A stretch of 64,000 bases of DNA. Source: Stomorhina lunata. Its lineage: Eukaryota; Arthropoda; Insecta; Diptera; Rhiniidae. A model generated the notes under the pieces. The model saw only the letters and a list, made by a program, of their open reading frames with translations, did no database searches and was not told the DNA's origin. This document shows positions 45,101 through 55,717 of the stretch, piece after piece (the first letter of the stretch is position 1; every line of letters begins with the position of its first letter). A program made the translations under genes and the position numbers. Location of the stretch: the NCBI GenBank assembly GCA_933228675.1, contig OW121742.1:110915242-110979241 (forward strand). Reading direction: 5' to 3'.

Positions 45101-46870
45101 TTTCTTATAAAAATAGGAAATTTTTGAAAAATTTCCTATAAAAATAGGAAATTTTTGAAAAATTTCCTATAAAAATAGGAAATTTTTGAAAAATTTCCTA
45201 TAAAAATAGGAAATTTTTGAAAAATTTCCTATAAAAATAGGAAATTTTTGAAAAATTTCCTATAAAAATAGGAAATTTTTGAAAAATTTCCTATAAAAAT
45301 AGGAAATTTTTGAAAAATTTCCTATAAAAATAGGAAATTTTTGAAAAAATTCCTATAAAAATAGGAAATTTTTGAAAAATTTCCTATAAAAATAGGAAAT
45401 TTTTGAAAAATTTCCTATAAAAATAGGAAATTTTTGAAAAATTTCCTATAAAAATAGGAAATTTTTGAAAAATTTCCTATAAAAATAGGAAATTTTTGAA
45501 AAATTTCCTATAAAAATAGGAAATTTTTGAAAAATTTCCTATAAAAATAGGAAATTTTTGAAAAATTTCCTATAAAAATAGGAAATTTTTGAAAAATTTC
45601 CTATAAAAATAGGAAATTTTTGAAAAATTTCCTATAAAAATAGGAAATTTTTGAAAAATTTCCTATAAAAATAGGAAATTTTTGAAAAATTTCCTATAAA
45701 AATAGGAAATTTTTGAAAAATTTCCTATAAAAATAGGAAATTTTTGAAAAATTTCCTATAAAAATAGGAAATTTTTGAAAAATTTCCTATAAAAATAGGA
45801 AATTTTTGAAAAATTTCCTATAAAATTAGGAAATTTTTGAAAAATTTCCTATAAAAATAGGAAATTTTTGAAAAATTTCCTATAAAAATAGGAAATTTTT
45901 GAAAAATTTCCTATAAAAATAGGAAATTTTTGAAAAATTTCCTATAAAAATAGGAAATTTTTGAAAAATTTCCTATAAAAATAGGAAATTTTTGAAAAAT
46001 TTCCTATAGAAATAGGAAATTTTTGAAAAATTTCCTATAAAAATAGGAAATTTTTGAAAAATTTCCTATAAAAATAGGAAATTTTTGAAAAATTTCCTAT
46101 AAAAATAGGAAATTTTTGAAAAATTTCCTATAAAAATAGAAAATTTTTGAAAAATTTCCTATAAAAATAGGAAATTTTTTAAAAATTTCCTATAAAAATA
46201 GGAAATTTTTGAAAAATTTCCTATAAAATAAGAAATTTTTTAAAAATTTCCTTTAAAAATAAGAAATTTTTGAAAAATTTCCTTTAAAAAATTAAAAATT
46301 TTTGAAAATTTTTTTAAAAAAATAAGACATTTTTTTTTAATTTTTTATAAAAATAAGATTTTTTTTAAATTTGTAACAAAAATAAGAAGTTTTTAAAAAA
46401 TTTCCTATAAAAATAAGAAATTTTTAAAAAAGTTTTTATAACAATAAGAAATTTTTTAAAAACTTCCGATAAAAATAGGAAATTTTTGAAAAACTTAAAA
46501 AAAAATAAGAAATTTTTGAAAAACTTCCTATAAAAATAGGAAATTTTTGAAAAATTTCGTATAAAATAGGAAATTTTTGAAAACTTTCCTATAAAAATTG
46601 GAAATTTTTGAAAAATTTCTTTAAAAAATAAGAAATTTTTGAAAAATTTCTTATAATAATAAGAAATTTTTGAAAATTTTTTTTAATAATAAGAAATTTT
46701 TGAAAAAATTTTTATAAAGTAAGAAATTTTTGAAAAATTTCGTATCTAAATAAGATAATTTTGAAAAATTTCATATAAAAAATAAAAAAATTTTTGAAAA
46801 TTTTCCTATTTAAATTATTATTTTTATTATTATTTTTGAAAAATTTTCCATAAGAATAAGAAATTTTTAA
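42110..46870. repeat. AT-rich palindromic 31-bp satellite array III
   Basis: The core, about 42,290-46,240, is about 127 copies of a 31-bp unit made of the near-palindrome GGAAATTTTTGAAAAATTTCC (stated as GGAAATTTTT / GAAAAATTTCC) plus TATAAAAATA. It is very homogeneous, with occasional 2-7 bp shortenings (TATAAAAAGAAATTTTT near 42,465, 42,526, 43,297 and 43,355) and one partial-unit loss at 43,620. The right edge decays to 46,870. Confidence 0.97.
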
Positions 46871-47489
46871 AAAATTTTCTTTTGCCCAATTTGCCCTATA
46901 TATTCTTACCTCAATAACTCTAACTCTTATCTCCTCATTTTAAAACCTTAAGAAGTCTTCAATAAATTTGAAATCAAACTCAACCCCCATTAAAAAATTA
47001 TATACTAAAATCCCTAAAAAACATTTAAGTATATAAAAATACCACCATTAAACACTACCCATCAGCACCACTCGAAAAGTATGAGCAACATTTTTGAATC
47101 CTGACATAGAACAAAAGTCCTTAAATACCATAACATCAACAAATTGCAAAAATATAAAGGAAAAAAATCCATTTAAATGGACACACCCATTTTTGTTTAA
47201 TATTGTTTGAAAATGTTTGTGTTATTTTTCGCTAATTTGCAGAACATCAAACATATCCTTAAAGGACAATAAATATTTTTATATTCACAACCAAAGAGAT
47301 TTCAACACACACATGGAGGAAGGCTAAAAGCACTCCTTGAAACTACTAGAACATCAGTTAAATGTGGATTAATGTAAAACCGTTACATTGCTTAACCCAC
47401 TAAATACGAATTATAAGTTTAATTCTGTTGTAGTGCTTTCAAGTTGTATTCCATTTCCTTTCCGTTCCAGGCCTGATCTATTTGTGCTC
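46871..47489. other. Unannotated spacer
   Basis: AT-rich, non-periodic sequence between array III and the second 11-bp array. No supported gene. Confidence 0.5.
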
Positions 47490-48530
47490 CAGTTCAGTTC
47501 TAGTTCTGTTCTAGTTCTGTTCTAGTTCTGTTCTAGTTCTGTTCTAGTTCTGTTCTAGTTCTGTTCTAGTTCTGTTCTAGTTCTGTTCTAGTTCTGTTCT
47601 AGTTCTGTTCTAGTTCTGTTCTAGTTCTGTTCTAGTTCTGTTCTAGTTCTGTTCTAGTTCTGTTCTAGTTCTGTTCTAGTTCTGTTCTAGTTCTGTTCTA
47701 GTTCTGTTCTAGTTCTGTTCTAGTTCTGTTCTAGTTCTGTTCTAGTTCTGTTCTAGTTCTGTTCTAGTTCTGTTCTAGTTCTAGTTCTGTTCTAGTTCTG
47801 TTCTAGTTCTGTTCTAGTTCTGTTCTAGTTCTGTTCTAGTTCTGTTCTAGTTCTGTTCTAGTTCTGTTCTAGTTCTGTTCTAGTTCTGTTCTAGTTCTGT
47901 TCTAGTTCTGTTCTAGTTCTGTTCTAGTTCTGTTCTAGTTCTGTTCTAGTTCTGTTCTAGTTCTGTTCTAGTTCTGTTCTAGTTCTGTTCTAGTTCTGTT
48001 CTAGTTCTGTTCTAGTTCTGTTCTAGTTCTGTTCTAGTTCTGTTCTAGTTCTGTTCTAGTTCTGTTCTAGTTCTGTTCTAGTTCTGTTCTAGTTCTGTTC
48101 TAGTTCTGTTCTAGTTCTGTTCTAGTTCTGTTCTAGTTCTGTTCTAGTTCTGTTCTAGTTCTGTTCTAGTTCTGTTCTAGTTCTGTTCTAGTTCTGTTCT
48201 AGTTCTGTTCTAGTTCTGATCTAGTTCTGTTTTAGTTCTGTTCTAGTTCTGTTCTAGTTCTGTTCTAGTTCTGTTCTAGTTCTGTTCTAGTTCTGTTCTA
48301 GTTCTGTTCTAGTTCTGTTCTAGTTCTGTTCTAGTTCTGTTCTAGTTCTGTTCTAGTTCTGTTCTAGTTCTGTTCTAGTTCTGTTCTAGTTCTGTTCTAG
48401 TTCTGTTCTAGTTCTGATCTAGTTCTGTTCTAGTTCTGTTCTAGTTATGTTCCAGTTCTGTTCTGAATCTGTTCTAGTTCTTTTGTAGTTCTGTTCTAGT
48501 TCTGTTCTAGTTTCAGTTCTTGTTTCAGTT
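47490..48530. repeat. 11-bp AGTTCTGTTCT satellite array, inverted relative to the 35-kb array
   Basis: About 90 copies of AGTTCTGTTCT, one 6-bp register break (AGTTCTAGTTCTGTTC) near 47,780, and decay from about 48,440 to 48,760 into longer degenerate units (TAGTTTCAGTTCT and similar). Confidence 0.97.
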
Positions 48531-49494
48531 CTAATTTCAGTCCTAATTTGATCTTATTTCAGTTTTAGTTAAAATTTAAGTTTTAGTTCTAGTTTCTGTT
48601 TTTGTGTCAATTCCGGTCCCATTTCACTTTATAGCTCTTGTTTTAGTTTTTTTTGTTTCATATTTTTAGATCACGTTTCACTTCTAGTTTCAGTTTTAGT
48701 TTTAGGCGTGGTTTCATTTCCAGTTTCTTTTTAATTTTCATTTCTTGTTTTGGTTCTACTTCTGTTTGTCCCTTCAAGGGTTATTATGTGCCAATATCTT
48801 GTCCTTTTTTTATAAAAACTTTGTTGCATTAAATAAATTAAATTAAATCCATCACGTATGACAAATTACAATAAAGTAATGCGTGATTTGTTTTTGTCCT
48901 GTTCCTCTTATCATTTATAAATTCCATAAGGATTCCTTCCTCTTCATAAGGGTTGGAGTGTGCTTACATTTTTTCCCTTTAAAAATATGCTATAAATTTT
49001 CAATTAAATATATTTTTTGCAGTTTTCATTTCCCATTTTCTCTTGATTTTCACATTTGAGTTAAATGAATTAGAAATATTTTGTTTTACTAAAAATTTGT
49101 AACGAGCTCTACAAATGGGTCGATTGCATTAAATTGCAATAATAGAAGATATCACTAGTTTTTAGTTATAATGTGTTAGATGAAATGAAAATTAAAGATT
49201 ATTTTATAGTAAATTAGTTCAGGATCATAAAATATTGTGATATAACCCCTTCATCAGATAAATGAAAGGTAATGGATGGAAGAAAATTCATACGAAATGT
49301 TAATGCAAATTAATTGATATGAATTTCTGAGAGAAGTTAAGGTTAACGTAATAAAAGCAAGAAATTCAAAGCTAGAGATCGAATCCAGTTTAATGGTTTC
49401 TTATATAAATCAAGTGTTTTTCTTCATCATAATTCTTTCCTAAAAAGTTATTACAAGTAAATCTGAACGAAAATATTTAAACTATTGCTTTTTC
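48531..49494. other. Decayed repeat edge, then spacer
   Basis: 48,531-48,760 continues as degenerate TTTCAGTTCTA-like sequence. The rest is unannotated AT-rich DNA with no supported gene. Confidence 0.5.
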
Positions 49495-52130
49495 CTAAAA
49501 ATTTGATCAGTGATCAAGATTTTATAGAAAAATTTGATCAGTGATCAAGTTTTTATAAAAAAATTTGATCAGTGATCAAGTTTTTATAGAAAAATTTGAT
49601 CAGTGATCAAGTTTTTATAGAAAAATTTGATAAGTGATCAAGTTTTTATAGAAAAATTTGATCAGTGATCAAGTTTTTATAGAAAAATTTGAACAGTGAT
49701 CAAGTTTTTATAGAAAAATTTGATCAGTGATCAAGTTTTTATAGAAAAATTTGATCAGTGATCAAATTTTAATAGAAAAATTTGATCAGTGATCAAGTTT
49801 TTACAGAAAAGTTTGATCAGTGATCAAGTTTTTATAGAAAAATCTGATCAGTGATTAAGTTTTTATAGAAAAATTTGATCAGTGATCAAGTTTTTATAAA
49901 AAAAAGTTGATCTCGGACCAAGTTTTTATAGAAAAATTTCATCACTGATCAAATTTTTATAGAAAAATTTTATCACTGATCAAATTTTTATAGAAAAATT
50001 TCATCACTGATCAAATTTTTATAAAAAAATTTTATCAATGATTGATGAAATTTTTATGGAAAAATTTTATCACTGACTAAATTTTTATAAAAAAAATTTT
50101 ATCAATGATCAAATTTGTATAGAAAAATTTGATCACTAATAAAATTTTTATAGAAAAATTTGATCACTGATCAAATTTTAATAAAAAAATTTGATAACTG
50201 ATCAAATTTTAATAGAAAAGTTTGATCACTGATCAAATTTTAATAGAAAAATTTGATCACTGATCAAATTTTTATAGAAAAATTTGATCACTGATCAAAT
50301 TTTTATAGAAAAATTTGATCACTGATCAAATTTTTATAGAAAAATTTGATCACTGATTTTTAGAGAAAAATTTGATCACTGATCATGTTTTTATAGCAAA
50401 CTTATAGAAACATTTGATCACTGATCAAATTTGTATTAAAAAATTTGATAAATTTTCTCACTTATCAACTTCTTATAGAAAAATTTGAAGTAATCAAGTT
50501 TTTATAGAAAATTTTGATCAGTGATCAAGTTTTTATAGAAAATTTTGATCAGTGATCAAGTTTTTATAGAAAAATTTGATCAGTGATGAAGTTTTTTTTA
50601 GAAAAATTTGATCAGTGATTAAGTTTTTATAGAAAAATTTGATCAGTGATCAAGTCTTTATAGAAAAATTTGATCACTGATCAAATTTTTATAGAAAATT
50701 TATCTATAAAAATTTGATCACTCATGAAATTTTTATAGAAAAATTTGATCACTGATAAAATTTTTATTGAAAAATTTCATCAATGATCAAATTTTTATAG
50801 AAAAAAATTATATAAATTATATTATATTAAAAAATTTGATAAATTTTCTCACTTATCAACTTCTTATAGAAAAATTTGATCAGTAATCAAGTTTTTATAG
50901 AAAATTTTGATCAGTGATCAAGTTTTTATAGAAAAATTTGATCAGTGATCAAGTTTTTTTAGAAAAATTTGATCAGTGATCAAGTCTTTATAGAAAAATT
51001 TGATCACTGATCAAATTTTTATAGAAAAATTTGATCACTGATCAAATTTTTATAGAAAAATTTGATCACTGATCAAATTTTTATAGAAAAATTTGATCAC
51101 TGATCAAATTTTTATAGAAAAATTTGATCACTGATCAAATTTTTATAGAAAAATTTGATCACTGATCAAATTTTTATAGAAAAATTTGATCACTGATCAA
51201 ATTTTTATAGAAAAATTTGATCACTGATCAAATTTTTATAGAAAAATTTGATCACTGATCAAATTTTTATAGAAAAATTTGATCACAGATCAAATTTTTA
51301 TAGAAAAATTTGATCACTGATCAAATTTTTATAGAAAAATTTGATCACTGATCAAATTTTTATAGAAAAATTTGATCACCGATCAAATTTTTGTAGAAAA
51401 ATTTGATCACTGATCAAATTTTTATAGAAAAATTTGATCACTGATCAAATTTTTATAGAAAAATTTGATCACTGATCAAATTTTTGATAGAAAAATTTGA
51501 TCACTGATCAAATTTTTATAGAAAAATTTGATCACTGATCAAATTTTTATAGAAAAATTTGATCACTGATCAAAGTTTTATAGAAAATTTGATCACTGAT
51601 CAAATTTTTATAGAAAAATTTGATCACTGATCAATGATCAAATTTTTGCAGGAAAATTTCATCACTGATCACATTTTTATAGAAAAATTGCATCACTGAT
51701 CAAATTTTTATAGAAAAATTTGGTCATTGATAAAATTTTTAAAGAACAATTTGATCACTGATCAAATTTTTATAGAAAAATTTCATCACTGATCAAATTT
51801 TTATAGAAAAATTTCATCACTGATCAAATTTTTATAGAAAAATTTGATCACTGATCAAATTTTTATAGAAAAATTTGATCACTGATCAAATTTTTATAGA
51901 AAAATTTCATCACTGATCAAATTTTTATAGAAAAATTTCATCACTGATCAAATTTTTATAGAAAAATTTCATCAGTGATCAAATTTTTATAGAAAAATTT
52001 GATCACTGATCAAATTTTTATAGAAAAATTTCATCACTGATCAATTTTTTATAAAAAAATTTGATAAATTTTGTATAGAAAACTTTGATCAGTGATCTAT
52101 TTTTTATAGAAAAATTAGATCACTGATCAA
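49495..52130. repeat. 31-bp palindromic satellite array IV (TGATCA type)
   Basis: About 85 copies of a 31-bp unit made of the palindrome TTTGATCACTGATCAAA (8-bp arms around one base) plus TTTTATAGAAAAA. The centre base is G in some blocks (TTGATCAGTGATCAAG at about 49,505-49,895, 50,515-50,660, 50,880-50,990) and C in the others. A block starting TTGATAAATTTTCTCACTTA occurs at 50,444 and 50,836, a higher-order duplication of about 392 bp. Confidence 0.95.
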
Positions 52131-53048
52131 ATTAGTATTTTAGAAACTTGTGCGTCATGACTTTTGTGGAAGGATATTCAAATAAAAGACAAATTTATAT
52201 CCAAATCAAATTTGAATACCTACAAAAATACTAGACTCAAATATAGACCAGAATAGACCATATATTCAAAGATTAAATATTTTTTCAAAAATGCCTTTAA
52301 TCCTTCGCAATCGCTTCTTCAGCAAAAAATTTCTTAAAAATAAACAAATTAAAATGACCTTCAAACACTCTTTAAATCCATACCCTCAAAATCATTTAAC
52401 ATTTAACACTATAATTACACAAAATACCCACAAAAACTCTCAAAGCTTGAGTGCAAAAAAAAAATTTGCAAAATCCATCCAGGACATTGATCAATTACAT
52501 GCCCTTTAAAATAATTTCATAAATTTTTTTGTGCATCAAAAAAGGTACGAACATGCAAAAAAAAAATAGTGAATTTTTTTATATAAAAAGTTTCGAACAA
52601 AAAATAGGTGTAAAAATATAAAATCGTGTCACTTAAAATGACACTAAAATGAAGGAAAATTGAATTGCCAATAAAATTAAAGTGCGGACAGACAGACAGA
52701 TAGACGGGGGGCGGATGAATGCTAAAAGTACATGTTAAAGGAAACACTCCTTTAAATGGATCATCAAACATGATTGTGTAACAATAACCAACAACCTCAT
52801 CGCTGTCATCATCATCATCGTTGTCGATGCCATTCTGGCCGTAATCATTAACAACAGCATATCCTGGTTTATGGTTTATGGTTTATGTAACGGAATACAA
52901 CAAAAAGTTCAAATTTGTGTGTATGTGTGTCTATGTGGGAGTGCAGAGGAATAACTCTTAATGTACTAATACCTTCAAGCGGAAAATCATTGAGATTTAA
53001 GGCCTAGCTGGCAAAGCGGTATTAAGGATGTCCTAGTACATGTCTTAG
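52131..53048. other. Spacer with a GC-richer, possibly exonic patch
   Basis: No supported gene. The patch at 52,785-52,865 is GC-richer and open in more than one frame. The minus strand reads VVNDYGQNGIDNDDDDDSDE and the plus strand a hydrophobic LIAVIIIIVVDAILAVII. A CAT/GAT-rich run explains part of this, so neither frame is convincing. The 84-codon minus-strand frame at 52,517-52,771 has no known domain. Confidence 0.35.
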
Positions 53049-53162
53049 TATCGGGTGTTTTTTATTGAGGTATAGAACTTTAAGTTGGCATCACTGTTTT
53101 AACTGGCGGCCATTTTGTCAGCTGTCAAGTGATTAATATCTAGTTTGGTTTGCCATTTCATC

Positions 53163-53747
53163 ATGAACAGGTTGACAAAAGAACAACGCTTGCAAATCGT
53201 GCAAATTTATTTCGAAAATAATGGTTCAGTTCGCGAAGTTCACCGCAAGCTCCGTCCATTTTATGGTCGACATAATCGTCCATCAGAGCAATTAATTCGG
53301 TTAACCATGGATCGTTTTCGCACTACGTTTACTCTATGTGATAATACGCATCCGCAGCGACGTCGAACAGTGCGCACCGAAGAAACAATTGCCGCTGTAG
53401 AGCAAAGTGTTGAAGAGGACCCGAATGAATCGATTCGCCACCGTGCACAGCAATTGGAGCTTTGTCCATCAACTTTATGGAAGATTTTGCGCAAAGATCT
53501 TGGCTTGCGACCTTACAAGATCCAGCTTGTGCAAGAATTAAAGCCGCGAGACCATGCAATGCGTCGTGATTTTGGTGTATGGGCCGAAAATGAGATTGAT
53601 CTCGATGCTGATTTTCATCGCAAAATTTTGTTCAGTGATGAGGCTCATTTTTGGTTGAATGGCTACGCCAACAAGCAAAATTGCCGCATTTGGAGTGAAG
53701 AGAATCCACATGAGACCCTTGAGATAGAGCTGCAAAACTATCGATAG
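53163..53747 (+). pseudogene. Truncated mariner-like transposase, family B copy 2
   Basis: From the ATG at 53,163 (MNRLTKEQRLQIVQIYFENN) the frame matches the transposase at 57.5 kb for about 187 residues: the DNA-binding half plus FSDEAHFWLNGY with the first catalytic Asp. At 53,725 the sequence switches to an unrelated one and stops after seven more codons. The QQDGAT and TPLDYFLW blocks are lost, so it cannot cut DNA. It retains an intact predicted TIR-binding region. Confidence 0.85.
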
Positions 53748-54959
53748 TCGCCCCACTCGATAGTTTCGATAGTCGATAGTGGTCACATTCGATAGTTTCG
53801 ATAGTCTGTCATAAAACTATCGATACTATCGATAGTATCGAATTCTTAAAATTGCATGCAGAAACAATTGTTAACTTTAAGTACTAACAAACTAAAATAA
53901 ATTTAGAGAAAAGACATTACACAAATATCAAATTAATTTTTAATCATTTCATTCATTTTGTCCAATCAACACATCAGATCAAATGCATAGTTTACAGTTC
54001 AATTCATTTTGAATAGTTTTTAAAATTGATCATACCAACTTAGAAATCTCCGTCGACTCATATGCACGAACATTGCTAAATATCATAGCCTGATAAAATA
54101 CACAGTTAACGATTTAATTCAATTTGAGTTATTTTCAGTTGCGCCACCTGACGGAAATTAGTCATACCAACTAAGAAGCCTTCGTCAGCTCTTACGTAAT
54201 AACTTTGCTAAAGAGTAATTTTCAGTGGCTCCACCTGTCGGAAATTAGTCATACCAACTTAAAAACCTTCGTCGGCTCATTCGCAACAACTTTGCTAAAA
54301 ACCATAACATGATCAAATACATAGTTTACTATTCTATAAAGGTCATACAAACATTCATTTGTTTAAAAGTTATAACATTACCAATTTTTCCCCTTTTTAT
54401 CCTAATTTCAAAAAAGTTCCATATGCATATTTAGTACTTGGTACCATTTGGATCCGGTATATTTTATAAAAACGCAGTCAACATATTAGTCAATAGTTTA
54501 TATTACTTCATGAGGTGTTAAGTTATCATTTTATCCCTTTTTACCCATTTTGGACCCCAAAATCAAAAAAGTACCAAATACGTGTTCAATATTTTTTTCA
54601 CATTTATTGATTGCATTACAAAGTTTATTTCTATATTCTTTGGTTTAAAAGATAAGAGTGGCTTAAAAATAGTGCCAAACAAACTATTTTCACCCTTATT
54701 TACCCCCTATCGGGCATAGTTCCAAAAAGTACCTGTTCGATTATTTTAACAGCTGTTAAAAATATAACTTAAATTTTGTTTATATGATTATCACTTTAGG
54801 AGATATAGCATTTTCGATTTTTCCCCTTTATACCCACTTAGAGGCAAAGTTTCCAAAAGTTCCTTCTTACTCGACCTATACATCGAAAAAGATACCCACT
54901 GTCTAAATTTTATTATTTAAAGATACCCACTGTCTAAATTTTATTAGAATCGTTATATG
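53725..54959 (-). mobile_element. Unclassified 1.0-1.2 kb dispersed repeat (copy 1), inside mariner copy 2
   Basis: The part at about 53,935-54,958 is the reverse complement of about 58,735-59,950 with moderate divergence, sharing GACAGTGGGTATC, ATCGAAAA.GCTAT, GTACTTTTTG-like stretches and subrepeats around GGTGGCGCCACTGAAAA. The outer part (53,737-53,842) is a cluster of CGATAGT motifs not present at the other copy. No open frame, no terminal inverted repeat and no target duplication were found, so its class is unknown. Confidence 0.6.
53737..53842. repeat. CGATAGT motif cluster with exact TATCGATA sites
   Basis: About ten occurrences of CGATAGT or its complement ACTATCG in both orientations within about 105 bp, including at least three exact TATCGATA palindromes (53,749, 53,819 and 53,828 approximately). 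TATCGATA is the binding site of the Drosophila factor DREF. Whether it acts here is unknown. Confidence 0.6.
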
Positions 54960-55043
54960 GTGGACATTAAAACGATTTTCTTGTGTTTTATTTCAATTCG
55001 AAGTTCTATACCTCTAAAAAAAACACCCATTACTAATAATAAT

Positions 55044-55717
55044 AATGTCCACCAATTTGGCTTTATTGGAAGGATAATTTTATGCCATTAATGTTTAAAT
55101 ATGATTTCGGGCATGTGGCCGCCGCGGCTGGCTCGAATAAAGTCAATTCTACAGGTCCAATTTTCAACTACTTTTTCGAGCATATGGGGCCGTATGTTGG
55201 CAATAACGCCACGAATGTTGGCTTCCAAGTCCCCTAACGTTTCTGGTTTGTTGGCGTAGACGAGCGACTTCACATATCCCCAAAGAAAATAATCTTGTAA
55301 GGTCGCAAGCCAAGATCTTTTTTCGCAAAATCTTCCATAAAGTTGATGGACAAAGCTCCAATTGCTGTGCACGGTGGCGAATCAATTCATTCGGGTCCTC
55401 TTCAACACTTTGCTCTACAGCGGCAATTGTTTCTTCGGTGCGCACTGTTCGACGTCGCTGCGGATGCGTATTATCACATAGAGTAAACGTAATTGTCGAT
55501 CATAAAATGGACGGAGCTTGCGGTAAACTTCGCGAACTGAACTATTATTTTCGAAATAAATTTGCCCGATTTGCAAGCGTTGTTCTTTTGTCAACCTGTT
55601 CATGATGAAATGGCAAACCAAACGAAATATTAATCTTTTAACAGCTGACAAAATGGCCGCCAGTTAAAAAAGTGATGCCAACTTAAAGTTCTATACCTCA
55701 ATAAAAAACACCCGATA
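55044..55717 (-). mobile_element. Mariner family B, copy 3: internally deleted, inverted and 3'-truncated
   Basis: Minus-strand reading starts TCGGGTGTTTTTTATTGAGG at 55,715 (TA at 55,716-55,717) and ends at GGTGGACATT near 55,044. The transposase start is at 55,603. About 55 bp are missing in the DNA-binding region. A large deletion joins CGACCTTACAAGAT to TATTTTCTTTGGGG, removing the catalytic core with the first two Asp residues. The 3' terminal inverted repeat is missing, and the copy abuts the 3' end of copy 2 through TACTAATAATAAT. Deletion derivative, non-coding. Confidence 0.85.

Larger units (their letters stand above)
53049..55032 (+). mobile_element. DD41D mariner-like transposon, family B, copy 2 (interrupted and internally replaced)
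   Basis: The left end TCGGGTGTTTTTTATTGAGG is at 53,051 and the right end AAAAAAACACCCAT at 55,030, each flanked by TA. The first 674 bp (53,051-53,724) match the copy at 57.4 kb, and the last about 70 bp (54,960-55,030) match its 3' end. The roughly 900 bp between, including two of the three catalytic residues, are replaced by about 1.24 kb of foreign sequence. Non-autonomous relic. Confidence 0.85.

Noticed and set aside
52517..52771. 84-codon minus-strand frame MFDDPFKGVFPLTCTFS...
   Set aside because: It overlaps a CAGACAGACAGA simple stretch and AT-rich DNA. No domain or splice signals support it.
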